Source: Monoraphidium neglectum (Eukaryota > Chlorophyta > Chlorophyceae > Sphaeropleales > Selenastraceae). Taken from it: a stretch of DNA of 12,823 nucleotides. The notes beneath the pieces were generated by a model. The model worked only from the letters and a program-made list of their open reading frames with translations, was not told the DNA's origin and did not search any database. The position numbers were made by a program, and so were the translations under genes. How positions within the stretch are numbered: the first letter of the stretch is position 1; every line of letters begins with the position of its first letter. Positions 1 to 8,211 of the stretch are shown one piece after another. Where the stretch lies: contig NW_014012107.1 of assembly GCF_000611645.1 (NCBI RefSeq), positions 1 through 12,823 on the forward strand, given 5' to 3'.

Positions 1-70
1 TTGCAGCACGCGTCGACGACCGCTCTGCCCCCGCTGACGTCACCGCCGCGCACGCTTCCCACCACGCCAG

Positions 71-436
71 GCGTTTGACCCGACGCGCTCCGGCACCATC
101 AAGGTGTCCTTCAACCAGGTGAGCCGTGGCTGGGGTAGCCTGCAAGGGGGTGGCAGGGCCCCACAGTCGTTGAGCGCTGCGTGGTGGGCGGCCAGGTGGC
201 GCGGGTGCCGCTTCGGCCGTGCGGCGTGCATGCGCTCGGGGCAGTTCGCACGCCGCTCCCTCATCGCTTGCGTTGCGACGCCTGCCGCTGTGCGCCAGCT
301 TGACTGGCGCTGACTCTGCACAACACACACCTTTCTCGTTTAAGACAATCCCCTACGTCTTCTCCGCCTGCCCGCCGTGCCCCTCCATCTGCCGCTCCAC
401 CCGCAGTTCCTTTTTGCGGCAGCCCACTGCATTTGA
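71..436 (+). CDS. Penta-EF-hand calcium-binding protein (ALG-2/sorcin type), C-terminal end only
   Basis: Two exons are visible: 71-118 (acceptor AG at 69-70, donor GTGAGC at 119) and 407-436 (acceptor after CCGCAG, ending ATT TGA). Both junctions are phase 0. Together they encode the last 25 residues, including FDPTRSGTIKVSFNQF and ending AHCI. This matches the fifth EF-hand of penta-EF-hand proteins: Asp at loop position 1, Gly at 6, Ile at 8, an aromatic at 12, then x-Q-aromatic-L and only seven more residues, as in ALG-2. In that family EF5 does not normally bind calcium but pairs with the EF5 of a partner to form a dimer. Here loop positions 3 and 5 are Thr and Ser, consistent with a weak or non-binding site. 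Everything upstream lies left of the window; bases 1-70 are the end of an intron. The gene converges on the monooxygenase gene. Identity rests on only 25 residues, so a different EF-hand protein is possible. Confidence 0.62.
119..406 (+). other. Last intron of the penta-EF-hand gene
   Basis: This 288-nt intron begins GTGAGC and ends in a pyrimidine-rich stretch with CCGCAG. It lies between two phase-0 exons. The reading frames crossing it match no protein I recognise. Confidence 0.6.
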
Positions 437-905
437 CGGACGGGCGTGGTGGATCCTCCCCACTCTGTTTGTGATGGGAGGCTACACAGACGCGCGCCCA
501 GCCGTGTGGCAGGGTGTGCAGCGGCTGCTGAGGCAGTCTCGTCTCGAAGGCGCCGCTCTGGAGGATTCAGGGCCCCTGCTGCCGTTTGACCCGGCTGGCC
601 CCAGGGCCTCTCCTCATTTCAAAGGCGGTCTCCAGAAGGGTGATCAGACACTGGCTACCACAGCGTAGGCTTTTCCGCCAAAACGCGGCGGGGAGAAGGA
701 GGCCGAGCAGCTGCCCCTGCGCTCGCGGGCAGGTCCTTGAAAGGCCGCAGAGATCCTGTCGGCAGCCGGGCAGGCGAGCGGCTGACAGCTTCGAGCTGGC
801 TGCGCGCCGGAGCTGGTCGTGGGTAGCAGCTGGGCAGCTGCCCTGCCCAGTACCACTGTATAGTAAGGATCCTGCTGGTGGTATGGAGCGCTCGACCACC
901 ATAGC

Positions 906-910
906 TTACA
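906..910 (-). terminator. Candidate TGTAA polyadenylation signal for the monooxygenase
   Basis: On the minus strand these bases read TGTAA, the common poly(A) signal of chlorophyte nuclear genes. It is the first such match I see downstream of the stop at 1636-1638 and would give a 3' UTR of roughly 740 nt. A pentamer is expected by chance about this often, so the call is weak without transcript ends. Confidence 0.3.
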
Positions 911-1303
911 AAGTGCAAAGCGACCTCAGCATAAGAAGCTGCGGTGGTTCCAGATATCAAAAGCTCACAGTCCTTTTGGTACTAGTTTCAACGCATGACA
1001 CCGCCCCTATGGTAATCCGTTCTGATCTCATTGGTGCGGTGGAACTCGCGGTCTGTGTGGGCCACAAAATAGTTGACGCGGTGCAGTCAGACACACAGCA
1101 GTCAGCAGCATAGCATCAGTGACGCTGTCTCTGTGGGTCAAAGAAGCAGGTCAAGCAAGGAACAGCAAGGTGCTGCGTGCGTGCAAATACCACAAGAGCA
1201 CCAGACTGGCATGCAATATGGGCGCCTGAACCCAAACCACACTGCTCGGGTAGAGATCGGACGGCGACAAGTTCACCCACAGCGCATGCACGGCAAGCAC
1301 TCT

Positions 1304-1323
1304 TTGGTTGGTTGGTTGGTTGG
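1304..1323. repeat. TTGG tetranucleotide repeat, five units
   Basis: Five perfect TTGG units run in tandem and are followed by GG. In the minus-strand monooxygenase transcript this would read as CCAA repeats in the 3' UTR. Confidence 0.9.
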
Positions 1324-1635
1324 GGCTGGCAGACATACTATTGGGTGCACGCAGACGCGGTCCGCATCGGGCGATCCTTGCGCAAACGCGGGCGCATGTG
1401 GGCATGAAGAGTAGCGGCAAAACAGCAGCGATGGACGGAAGCGGGTGTTGCCAGCACAGCAGGGCCCCCAGGAGCCGTGTGTGCCACAACAACCAACCTG
1501 CATAGACCAAGGGATGTAGCCCAGTCCATCATCAATGCAAATGAAGACTACTTTGACACTGGTTGACACCGGCAACTAAACCATCCGGAAATAGGGCGAC
1601 AAGAAGGAGGTTGCGCTTTGCTGCAATTTTCCGTT

Positions 1636-4600
1636 TCACATGGCCAGCGCCGTGCCGACCCTGGTGCTACTGCCGCCGCGTGTGCAGGGGTGGTCAAACT
1701 TGAACATGACAGTGCGCTCAAACTCCGTTTGGCGCTCCTTCAGCTGCAGGTACTCTTCCCCGGCCGCCTTTGTGATTTTGTTCCTGTTGCCAGGTACACA
1801 GGGTGAAGAGGCATTGGAGGGCGCTGACCGTAGCTCATTTGCGCAGGTGGTCAAGCTAGAGAGCTGGAGAGTTGCCGAAGCGCACAAGGGTTGGCATTTG
1901 AAAAGGGGCAAGCAGAGCGGCGGCGCACAGTGCACATGCAGTGCACACATGCCTCTCACGCGCATAATCCCTGGCCTAACAGCACAAGCACATGGACCGC
2001 TCAAAGCCGCAGGGCGCGCGCGGCTCACATGAGGTCGATGTTGAACTCCGCTATGGCCTTGAGCCGCGGCAGCCGGTCCGCCTCGTAGGCGCGCAGCGCC
2101 GCCTCGCAGGGCCCCACGGCCGCCAGGTGGTGCGCCAGGACCGCCGCGTCCTGCAGTGTATGTGCGTGTGGGGGGGGGTTCATTTAAAGGATGGTGGGGG
2201 TGTTGGGGCGAGGGGTGCATGGCAAGGGCTGCTCGGCGCGGCGGTGGCGCCCAAAAGCATGCATGGTGAGCTGGCACAGCGGAGGCGTCGACATTTGGTG
2301 TGAAGAAAGGCACGCCGCCCGTCCCTCCCCAGCTGCGTGCGGGCGGCGCTGGGCGCCTCGCGGCTCCTCGCCTCAACGCCACCACCCTGTCCATGCATAG
2401 CCGGCCCCCCGCCAGCCGCAGGACACGGCGGTCACTTCAGGGCCATGGCAGCCCGGGGCGCCCACCTCAAACGCCAGGTTTGCGCCCACCCCCGACACCT
2501 TGAGGGGGTGGAACGCGTCACCCACTGGCGCGGCAGGGCACAAAGGGAGCGCGCCGGAGGAGCGCGAGCGCAAGTGGAAGGTGAGCAGCGAACACCGACG
2601 GTGCAGGGCGCATTTGCTGGCCGCAAGCACTGACCGTCAAGGACTGGACGAGTGCCCACCGCTGCGCGGACCGCGGGCGCCTGTCTGCATGGACAACACC
2701 GCCACGACCCGGGGCTTCCGCCCGCGCACCGAGTGTGACGGGCCCGAGACCCAGTGCAGACCCTGCGTACGACTCAGCCGGCCGCACTAGTCCCCGTGGA
2801 TGGCGGCTGTCGACAGCTGGGCGACCTCCAAGACCTGATCCAGGGGCAGTTGGTGGATGAGGTCGTCAAAATGCCAAGCCGCGGGTGTGTGACGGGTGGT
2901 TGATCAGAAGTGGTCGATTGGCATGTTTAAGGCGGTGAGGCGCCCTAGGGCTTGCTCACCTACACCACTCATGGTGCCTGATGCGCAATCAGGCCATGTG
3001 CTGTAGTGCTTTTGTTCAACTCAATTTGAACCTGGACCCCCCCGACTTGGCGAGTATTCTAATTTGCGTCTGCCTGGCTCCTGACGCCTGCGCCTCTTTG
3101 ACCGCCTGGGCCCCACACATGCCTGATTTCCGCTGCACCCCTTGCACTCACCGAACATCGAAAACGTTGACAAGGGGAAAGCTCGGCTCTCGCCAGCATG
3201 CACCAGATCCTCGCAAAAACTTGTGACGCAGATGGTCCCCTGCCTTCCGAAATCCCCTTTACAGACAATATCCCGCGTGTCAGCCCCGCCTGCACACACA
3301 CCAATAGAGCTCACCTGTTGCACCGCCGGCGGCAGGCGGTCCCAAAGCTTTTTGGCCTCCGCCATGCAGGCCGCCCCCGCCGCCTCCGGCTCCATGAGGG
3401 AGGCTCGGGAGGCGGCGCCCTTGGCGTAGGGCGAGTAGCTGACGCCGCACTCCTGGGGGGTGCGCAGTAACATCACACGTTGTCATGGGTGGGGTGTTGA
3501 GGGGTTGGGACGGTTGTTCATGATCTGACATGAGAAGGTGGCAGGGAACAGGGGAGTGTACGCATGGGGCTTGTGTGCATGAGGCCTGGCGAGCCGCAGC
3601 AGTTCTTTGAACGAGCAGAGCGACATGTGCAAGCGTCCTCCTTATTATTGGAGGAGACGCTGTTCCCGGCACCTTGGCAGCATCATAGCTCATGTTGACA
3701 GCCCACACCGTCATGCCGCCATGCAGCTGCGGGGGTGCGGCGAGTGGGTTGGGGGTGTTGGTGGCAGGGCTGGGCGGAGGGGGGGGGGGCGCGGGACAGC
3801 CTCGACCTCCACCACAAGCTGGCGAGCGTCCTGCCCCAACCAATCAACAGCCAAGGCGCCAACAGTGCCTCAGAAACCAGAAAACAGACATGAAAAGCTA
3901 TAAACAACACGTGTGACACACGCACGCCAGGCGCATGCGCACACACACAAACACATGCACGCACGCACACACGTACACACACCAGCCCAGCCGGCTGTCC
4001 ACCTTGTAGACCATGTTCATGGCGTCAGCCCCAGTTGGGATGATGCGCGCATCTACGTCCGCCCACCCGGGCAGCCGCTCCACATCTTTGGTTGCGGCCA
4101 TGCCCCTGGAGCACGCCAGGCGCAGGGAACCATCAAGCGGACCCTTGGGTAAGAAATGCTGCTGGTCATGCAGAGGCCGCCCTGTTGCAGACCCAGGCTG
4201 CAACGACGCATCGCAGCGGGAGGCCCCACGATCAGGCAGGCAAGGCCGCAGCTGCTGCCGACGGCCCCACCCGAGGAGTGAGCCATCATTCGATGCACGC
4301 AGCCATGCACGCCCTCAATCGCAGGGCAAAGCCAATGGCGTTGTGCAGTCTGTGGGAATCAGCCCCACCTGAATATCACCCTGGAGTCAAACGCCGGGCC
4401 GCCGTCTCCAAGCCACGCCTCCCGCACCCGCGACAGCAGCCCATCGGCGCCCACCACCACGCGCGCCGCCACGCTGTCGCCGTCCTGCGGGGCGGGAGCG
4501 CCGCGCGTTTGAGGCGGCGCGCGCGTGTGCGCTTTGAGGTGCTCTGGGCTTGCAGGACGCGCACAGTGCTGCTCAAATCATCAAGTACAGCGCATTGCCC

Positions 4601-5896
4601 GCATACAAAGCAGCGGCCGACAACGACCCGTTGTGCTGGGCTACTTTCGCAGACACACAACTGTTGCTTCGAAAAGCCTCATACCCCAGCCCCGCAGGCG
4701 CCCAGCCGGCCCCCAAGCCCCTCTCAATCGTCACGCCCAGCCAGCGCACCTCAAACGTCAAGAGGCTGGCGCCGCCCGGCCCTGGCTCCATGGCCAGGCC
4801 GGCAAACCGCTTGCCGTACTGCACGGCTCCGTCAGTCAAGGACTCTGCCAGCACCCGCTGCATGGCATACCTGGTTGTCGGCACCCAGCGCAAACGACGT
4901 GTCAAAAGCGCTTGCCATTGGTTTGGTTTGGGGGCCAGGGGCAGAGAGCAATGGGCCTTTGCGCGTGCGCATGAGATCGCAATCAGCAGGTCATGCACAT
5001 GCGCAAAAGCACCGTGCGCTGCGACCAAATGTTGCATGCGCTCGCATGCGCGGTGCGTCAGCGCGGCAGGCATACAGGCAGGGCGGCCGTGCATAGAGCG
5101 CCCCAGATGATTGCTTTGTTGTTCAAGGCCCACCACGGCAACAAAGCGTCCATGAATTGGGTGGGAGGCTTTTCTGCGCCAAACGCCATTTCCTGGCGGC
5201 TCATCTGTGCGCCCTGATTGCTCGCGCCGTGAAGTGGAGGAGGTTGCAGTGAGAGCATCAGCCGCCGAGGGGCAGCAAGGCCCGCTGGAGCGCGGCGACG
5301 GTGGGGGGCCTTAGAGCGAAACCGCTCACGCACAGCGCTACGTGTGCAGTTTTGCTACAGAAATGCGATCCCTGCAGCGCAGTCAAACGCGGTCAAACCT
5401 GTCCCCTGTGACTGAGGCCGCACTTTCATGTCCTCCACCAGCACGGTCAGGCGCTTGAGGGACGTCGCCGCGACGCGCTCCGCCAACTCAGGGTCGATCG
5501 CTCTGAGGGCGGCCGTGCCATTGGGGTTGAGCCCCACGCCCGCGCCGCGCATGTGCAGGCCCGGGGCGCGCTCGAACACCTGGCAGGGGTGCACGGCAGG
5601 CAGGGAGTGAAATGAGAGTAGTGTATACCTGAACCACCTTGGGATCATAGACTCTTAGTTGGCCATCGCCGTCACCGGGGCCAGTGGCAAGTGAAAGGCA
5701 AGCAGCAGAGTGCTCAAGGTGCAGCTATGACAGATGCATAGATCGCGCCGAGCGCAGGGCGGGCGGCGGCAGTGACAGTGCCCAAGCAGCGCACCTCGAC
5801 ATGCAGCGAGGGTGCGACACGCTCGAGGCCGCGCGCCAGTGCGAGGCCTGCAGGCCCGCCTCCCACGATGGCTACATCCACTGCTTTCTGTTGCAT
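1636..5896 (-). CDS. FAD-dependent monooxygenase (UbiH / zeaxanthin-epoxidase-like, FAD-binding 3 fold), 13 exons
   Basis: The modelled exons on the minus strand are 5896-5795, 5579-5424, 5213-5134, 4870-4750, 4484-4369, 4105-4003, 3726-3673, 3452-3315, 2834-2788, 2680-2631, 2524-2466, 2150-2029 and 1783-1636. They give 431 residues, a normal length for this class. The FAD fingerprints appear in order: VAIVGGGPAGLALA at residues 8-21 (GxGxxG), the ribose-binding Glu37 in VFERA, the DG motif VVGADGLLSRVR at 163-174, and the GD motif GDAFHPLKVSGVGANLAFE at 324-342 followed by DAAVLA. Such enzymes use NAD(P)H, FAD and O2 to hydroxylate or epoxidise an organic substrate; the substrate cannot be read from sequence. 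An in-frame TGA 21 nt upstream supports the ATG at 5896, and there is no obvious transit peptide or membrane segment. Exon 3's acceptor and exon 6's donor have in-frame alternatives. The exon 9-10 junction is irregular: GT-AG splicing puts a TAG at codon 306, so the gene may be a nonsense allele or be spliced unusually. Confidence 0.85.
2170..2178 (+). repeat. Run of nine G in monooxygenase intron 11
   Basis: This homopolymer lies about 20 nt upstream of the exon 12 acceptor in transcript sense, where it reads as a C tract and could serve as part of the polypyrimidine tract. Confidence 0.85.
2787..2789 (-). other. In-frame TAG at the end of monooxygenase exon 9
   Basis: After HGD (ending at 2790) the minus strand reads TAG directly. 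The only usable donor here is TA|GTGCGG at 2787-2786. Joining it to the acceptor ending at 2681 keeps frame but rebuilds TAG as codon 306, followed by RPRSAQRW. Splicing instead between short AC repeats at 2791-2790 and 2684-2683 would give D-R-R-P, which fits the family motif D-R-x-P, but the intron would lack GT-AG ends. The bases are certain; which product is made is not. Confidence 0.8.
2835..3314 (-). other. Intron 8 of the monooxygenase gene (480 nt, longest of that gene)
   Basis: The intron begins GTGAGC after GTGCAACAG and ends CTGGATCAG. It is about twice the length of most introns in the gene. I found no extra exon in it that keeps phase 0 on both sides; the minus-strand frames inside match nothing I recognise. 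Confidence 0.6.
3779..3789 (+). repeat. Run of eleven G in monooxygenase intron 6
   Basis: The run sits in a G-rich stretch (about 3730-3795) just upstream, in transcript sense, of the exon 7 acceptor at 3727. In the transcript it is a C tract, so it may act as a polypyrimidine tract. On the plus DNA strand the grouped G runs could form a quadruplex. Confidence 0.85.
3916..3983. repeat. Imperfect CA/GT microsatellite in monooxygenase intron 6
   Basis: Alternating CA with interspersed CG units fills this stretch, densest at 3939-3983. In transcript sense it is a GT-rich tract starting about 20 nt after the exon 6 donor at 4002. It supplies further GT donors; two of them (before GTGTAC and GTGTGT) keep phase 0 and would add 8 or 10 residues. 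Confidence 0.85.
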
Positions 5897-6218
5897 CCTG
5901 CTTGGCGAGCAGTATCACGCGCAAGTGACCAGCAAGATCTCCGATTGCTTGCTCAAAAGATCGGGGATATCAAGAGACGGACTATAATACCCTGCAGGAA
6001 ATGCTTTGGATGTACGAAGTGCTCGACTTATATTCGTCGTGGTCGGTTGTCATGGCCCCTCTATTGCAGGTTGCGTCACTCGACACACCCGCTGGACTGG
6101 ATGGGCAGAGCTCAGTAATCCCTCAGGCATTGATTGGAGACGTAATAACATTACATGGCAGCCTGTAGACTGCATTCACCCTGCTCAATGCAGCGCACGA
6201 GGCAAAGGCATGCTGCAT

Positions 6219-6295
6219 GGTATCCGCCATCCGTCACTGGCAGCAGAGCGGATTGATACGAGAGGTATCCGCCACCCGTCACTGGCGGCTGCGCA
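6219..6295. repeat. Imperfect direct repeat, two 32-bp copies spaced 45 bp apart
   Basis: Copy 1 is 6219-6250 and copy 2 is 6264-6295. They match at 27 of 32 positions and share the core GGTATCCGCCA, then CCGTCACTGGC. The repeat lies about 325-400 bp upstream of the monooxygenase start codon, so it could be a duplicated regulatory site or simply a short duplication. Confidence 0.85.
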
Positions 6296-6610
6296 TAGCG
6301 ACAACTGCGAAATAGGGAAGCCGATAACGTGCGTGCGCTGCAGCACGTGCGTGGCTGCACCCCGCATGTAGAGAGAAAGCAAAACCACTGCCTGGGACCA
6401 AAAGCAGCTACTGCACTCCAGCAGCCACCCAGCGTCACTGCACCTTAAGTTCCGGCAACATGCCACAAAGCTGCCGCTTTGTTATCCTTTTGATGGTGCG
6501 CGTGTGGCGCGCTGCCCTCACCCTTCCCCTTGTGACTTTGCAGGGGAGAAAGCTTGGTATGATTTGCAACCCTCACACACGCCAACCATGTTGGTGCAAT
6601 GTAGTTGCAC

Positions 6611-6813
6611 TTGGGATAGTGTTGGACGCGTGCTTAAGCTGCTGCAGCCAATTTTCCTCGCAGGGCCCCGTGCCGCTGTAAACCACCAAGGGGGCGTCGT
6701 AAGAGGACCCCGCCTGCCGCGCCAACCAGCGCATGCAACTCGGCAAGGTGGGTGCACGCAAACTCAGCAGATCGCTCTTCCCACGCGCGTTTGAGGTGCT
6801 CCGCCATCACCAT
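6611..6813 (-). other. Possible unassigned minus-strand coding block(s)
   Basis: Two overlapping minus-strand frames look partly coding. One is a 59-codon ORF at 6813-6634 starting MVMAEHLKRAWEERSAEF, with an upstream in-frame TGA. The other, about 6734-6611, has very high GC3 and includes YDAPLVVYSGTGPCEENW; it could end at a GTGCAA donor. They occupy different frames, so at most one is genuine. I recognise no domain in either and could not connect either to another exon. Confidence 0.2.
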
Positions 6814-6890
6814 AATCTTTATTCAGAATTGCTGGGGCGCAGCGGAGCGGCGGCACGCCTCGCGCGGCCGGCGCTTCCTGCGGGCCGGCC

Positions 6891-7387
6891 CGGGCCGCCT
6901 CGTTTTCCGGCTCGGATTCGGCCGCTGGCAAGGGGCGGCAGGGCGGGGCGCGGCAGCGTGGGGTGTCGCCAGCCGGGGGTCCGCGCGTGGCCTGAACGCA
7001 TATGATAACATCAGGACGTCTGTTTGGACGCGATTGGACGGCGAAGCGAGCGTCTCGGAGCTGAGGCTGTCGTGCGGCGAGCACGATCTTGCTTTCCCAG
7101 CACGCTCGCGGTGCTAAGCCTTCAAGGTCACCCGTAAAAACCGCTTAGTCGCGCGCGCAAGGCTCGAGCCTCCCGCGGACGCACGGGAACTTCGCTTTGA
7201 CCCGCATTGACGCCACTCTCAGCGTCACAGGGCCACATGTTCATGGCGAATGCTCCGAAACGACGACAAAACATACAAAACGACACGATACCTCGGCATG
7301 GACGGCCGCCGCCGCCGCGCGCCGCCGCCTCCCGACTGCCCAGGCCAGTCGGCAGGGCTCTGCCGAGCCGGAAAACTGGGCGGCCCG
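6891..7387. repeat. Separated inverted repeat, 25-bp arms matching at 23 positions
   Basis: The arms are 6891-6915 (plus) and 7363-7387 (minus), sharing GTTTTCCGGCTCGG with CGGGCCGCC before it. Weaker GC-rich similarity continues for a few tens of bases inward, but nothing matches outside the arms. The 447-bp spacer contains no protein I recognise. The arms could be termini of a small decayed element, a duplicated promoter motif, or chance in GC-rich sequence. Confidence 0.7.
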
Positions 7388-7618
7388 CACGCCAGCCATG
7401 GGACGAACTTGGGTGCTGGGCATGTGGTGCCTGTGACTCTCGTAACATGGACATGTAAATCATTTTGGCCCTTTTTGAGCCCCTCACGCGTGCAGTCCAA
7501 GTGCCAGAGGCCTCGTCGCCCGTCGCCCCCGCCCCATGCCTTGACTTTGGGCTTGACCCCGGTCACCCGCCCCGCCGACCTCTCGATCAGCACCGGAGGA
7601 CCTCCCTGGATGGAGTGA
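7250..7618 (+). other. Possible plus-strand ORF or exon, 122 codons, unknown product
   Basis: An ATG at 7250 opens a frame ending TGA at 7618. GC3 is high in two parts (about 7300-7415 and 7490-7615), with an AT-richer gap between them. The gap ends in a pyrimidine-rich tract and GTGCAG, and the right end carries GTGAGT after TGGATGGA, so this could be an internal exon. The product is Pro/Arg-rich with no domain I recognise. The minus strand over 7490-7615 also has high GC3 and plausible splice signals, so strand and reality are both uncertain. Confidence 0.2.
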
Positions 7619-8211
7619 GTGTGACGCACCAGCTGACAGTGGTCAGCTGTGTGGCTCTGCATAACACCAGTGCCACAGCAGTGCGGGAAGTATGTGCCGC
7701 AGGTTTGATGGCTTTGTATGTCTGTTGCCATGTTGTATGCAACAAGCCCCCAAGTCTCTGGATGTTGGCATCAATTCACACGCCTGCATCGTGGATTCGT
7801 CTGCATCTTAGGACAAGGGAAGCGTTGTTGATTGACGCATTCTCTGTTGAAGGGTGCCAGGATACAGTATGCAAATGTGATCCAGAGCGCCCCAGCTTGA
7901 GAGCCGTGGAAATGGCAGGCGTCAAATCTGTGCCGCGGGGCTTTCAAGTACAAGCGTATAGAGGTCGCAGCGCACAGACGTCCCCCCATTTTTAGGCCAA
8001 GGCTCTGTGCAATCCTGGTGTCACAAAAATGATCTGCATGCAGCCACCCAAGCAAAGATAGATGGGTGCCTGCTCTGAAGTCCGGTTTGCGTAGCCCAGT
8101 TTTCCTTCTGAAAAGCAGGAGCACAGCGTCAAAGGTGCACCGCACAGCCGCCACGAGTAAGCAATTTAAATTGACCGCCGTCGGCACATGCCAAGTGACG
8201 GCCCTGCATCG

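Larger units (their letters stand above)
437..1635. other. Convergent 3' flank between two genes; no coding signal seen
   Basis: About 1.2 kb separates the stop of the plus-strand EF-hand gene from the stop of the minus-strand monooxygenase. It presumably holds both 3' UTRs. Open frames of up to 175 codons occur on both strands (for example 586-1113, plus) but show mixed codon use, no domain and no splice-supported partners. The segment contains a TTGG tetranucleotide repeat at 1304-1323. A possible algal-type poly(A) signal for the minus-strand gene lies at 906-910. I saw no matching TGTAA on the plus strand for the EF-hand gene. Confidence 0.5.
5897..8211. other. Unassigned 2.3 kb interval: monooxygenase upstream region and acyltransferase downstream region
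   Basis: Both flanking genes are on the minus strand, so the right part should hold the acyltransferase 3' UTR and the left part the monooxygenase promoter and 5' UTR. From about 7620 to 8211 base composition is near even and codon use is non-coding, which fits a 3' UTR. From about 6840 to 7400 it is very GC-rich and CpG-rich. It holds a direct repeat (6219-6295), an inverted repeat (6891-6915 with 7363-7387) and coding-like blocks near 6611-6813 and 7250-7618 that I could not link into a gene. There is no TTACA (minus-strand TGTAA) until 6151-6155, roughly 2 kb past the acyltransferase stop. An additional small gene here is possible. Confidence 0.5.

Noticed and set aside
586..1113. Plus-strand open frame of 175 codons after the EF-hand gene
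   Set aside because: It has mixed codon use, no recognisable domain and lies in the convergent 3' flank. Frames of this length are expected by chance at this GC content.
1636..2394. Uninterrupted minus-strand frame of 252 codons
   Set aside because: Only its last 49 codons (1636-1783) are in the true frame of the last monooxygenase exon. The rest covers an intron and reads exon 12 (2029-2150) in the wrong frame.
4092..5096. Plus-strand open frame of 334 codons
   Set aside because: It is antisense to exons 3-6 of the monooxygenase. The opposite strand has family motifs and consistent splice phases, while this frame has no domain and is Pro/Arg/His-rich, as expected of a GC-rich shadow.
4573..5136. 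Minus-strand frame of 187 codons treated as one exon
   Set aside because: Only 4750-4870 fits the monooxygenase. The upstream part is intron 3, and the GAG|GTGCGC donor at 4750 ends the exon.
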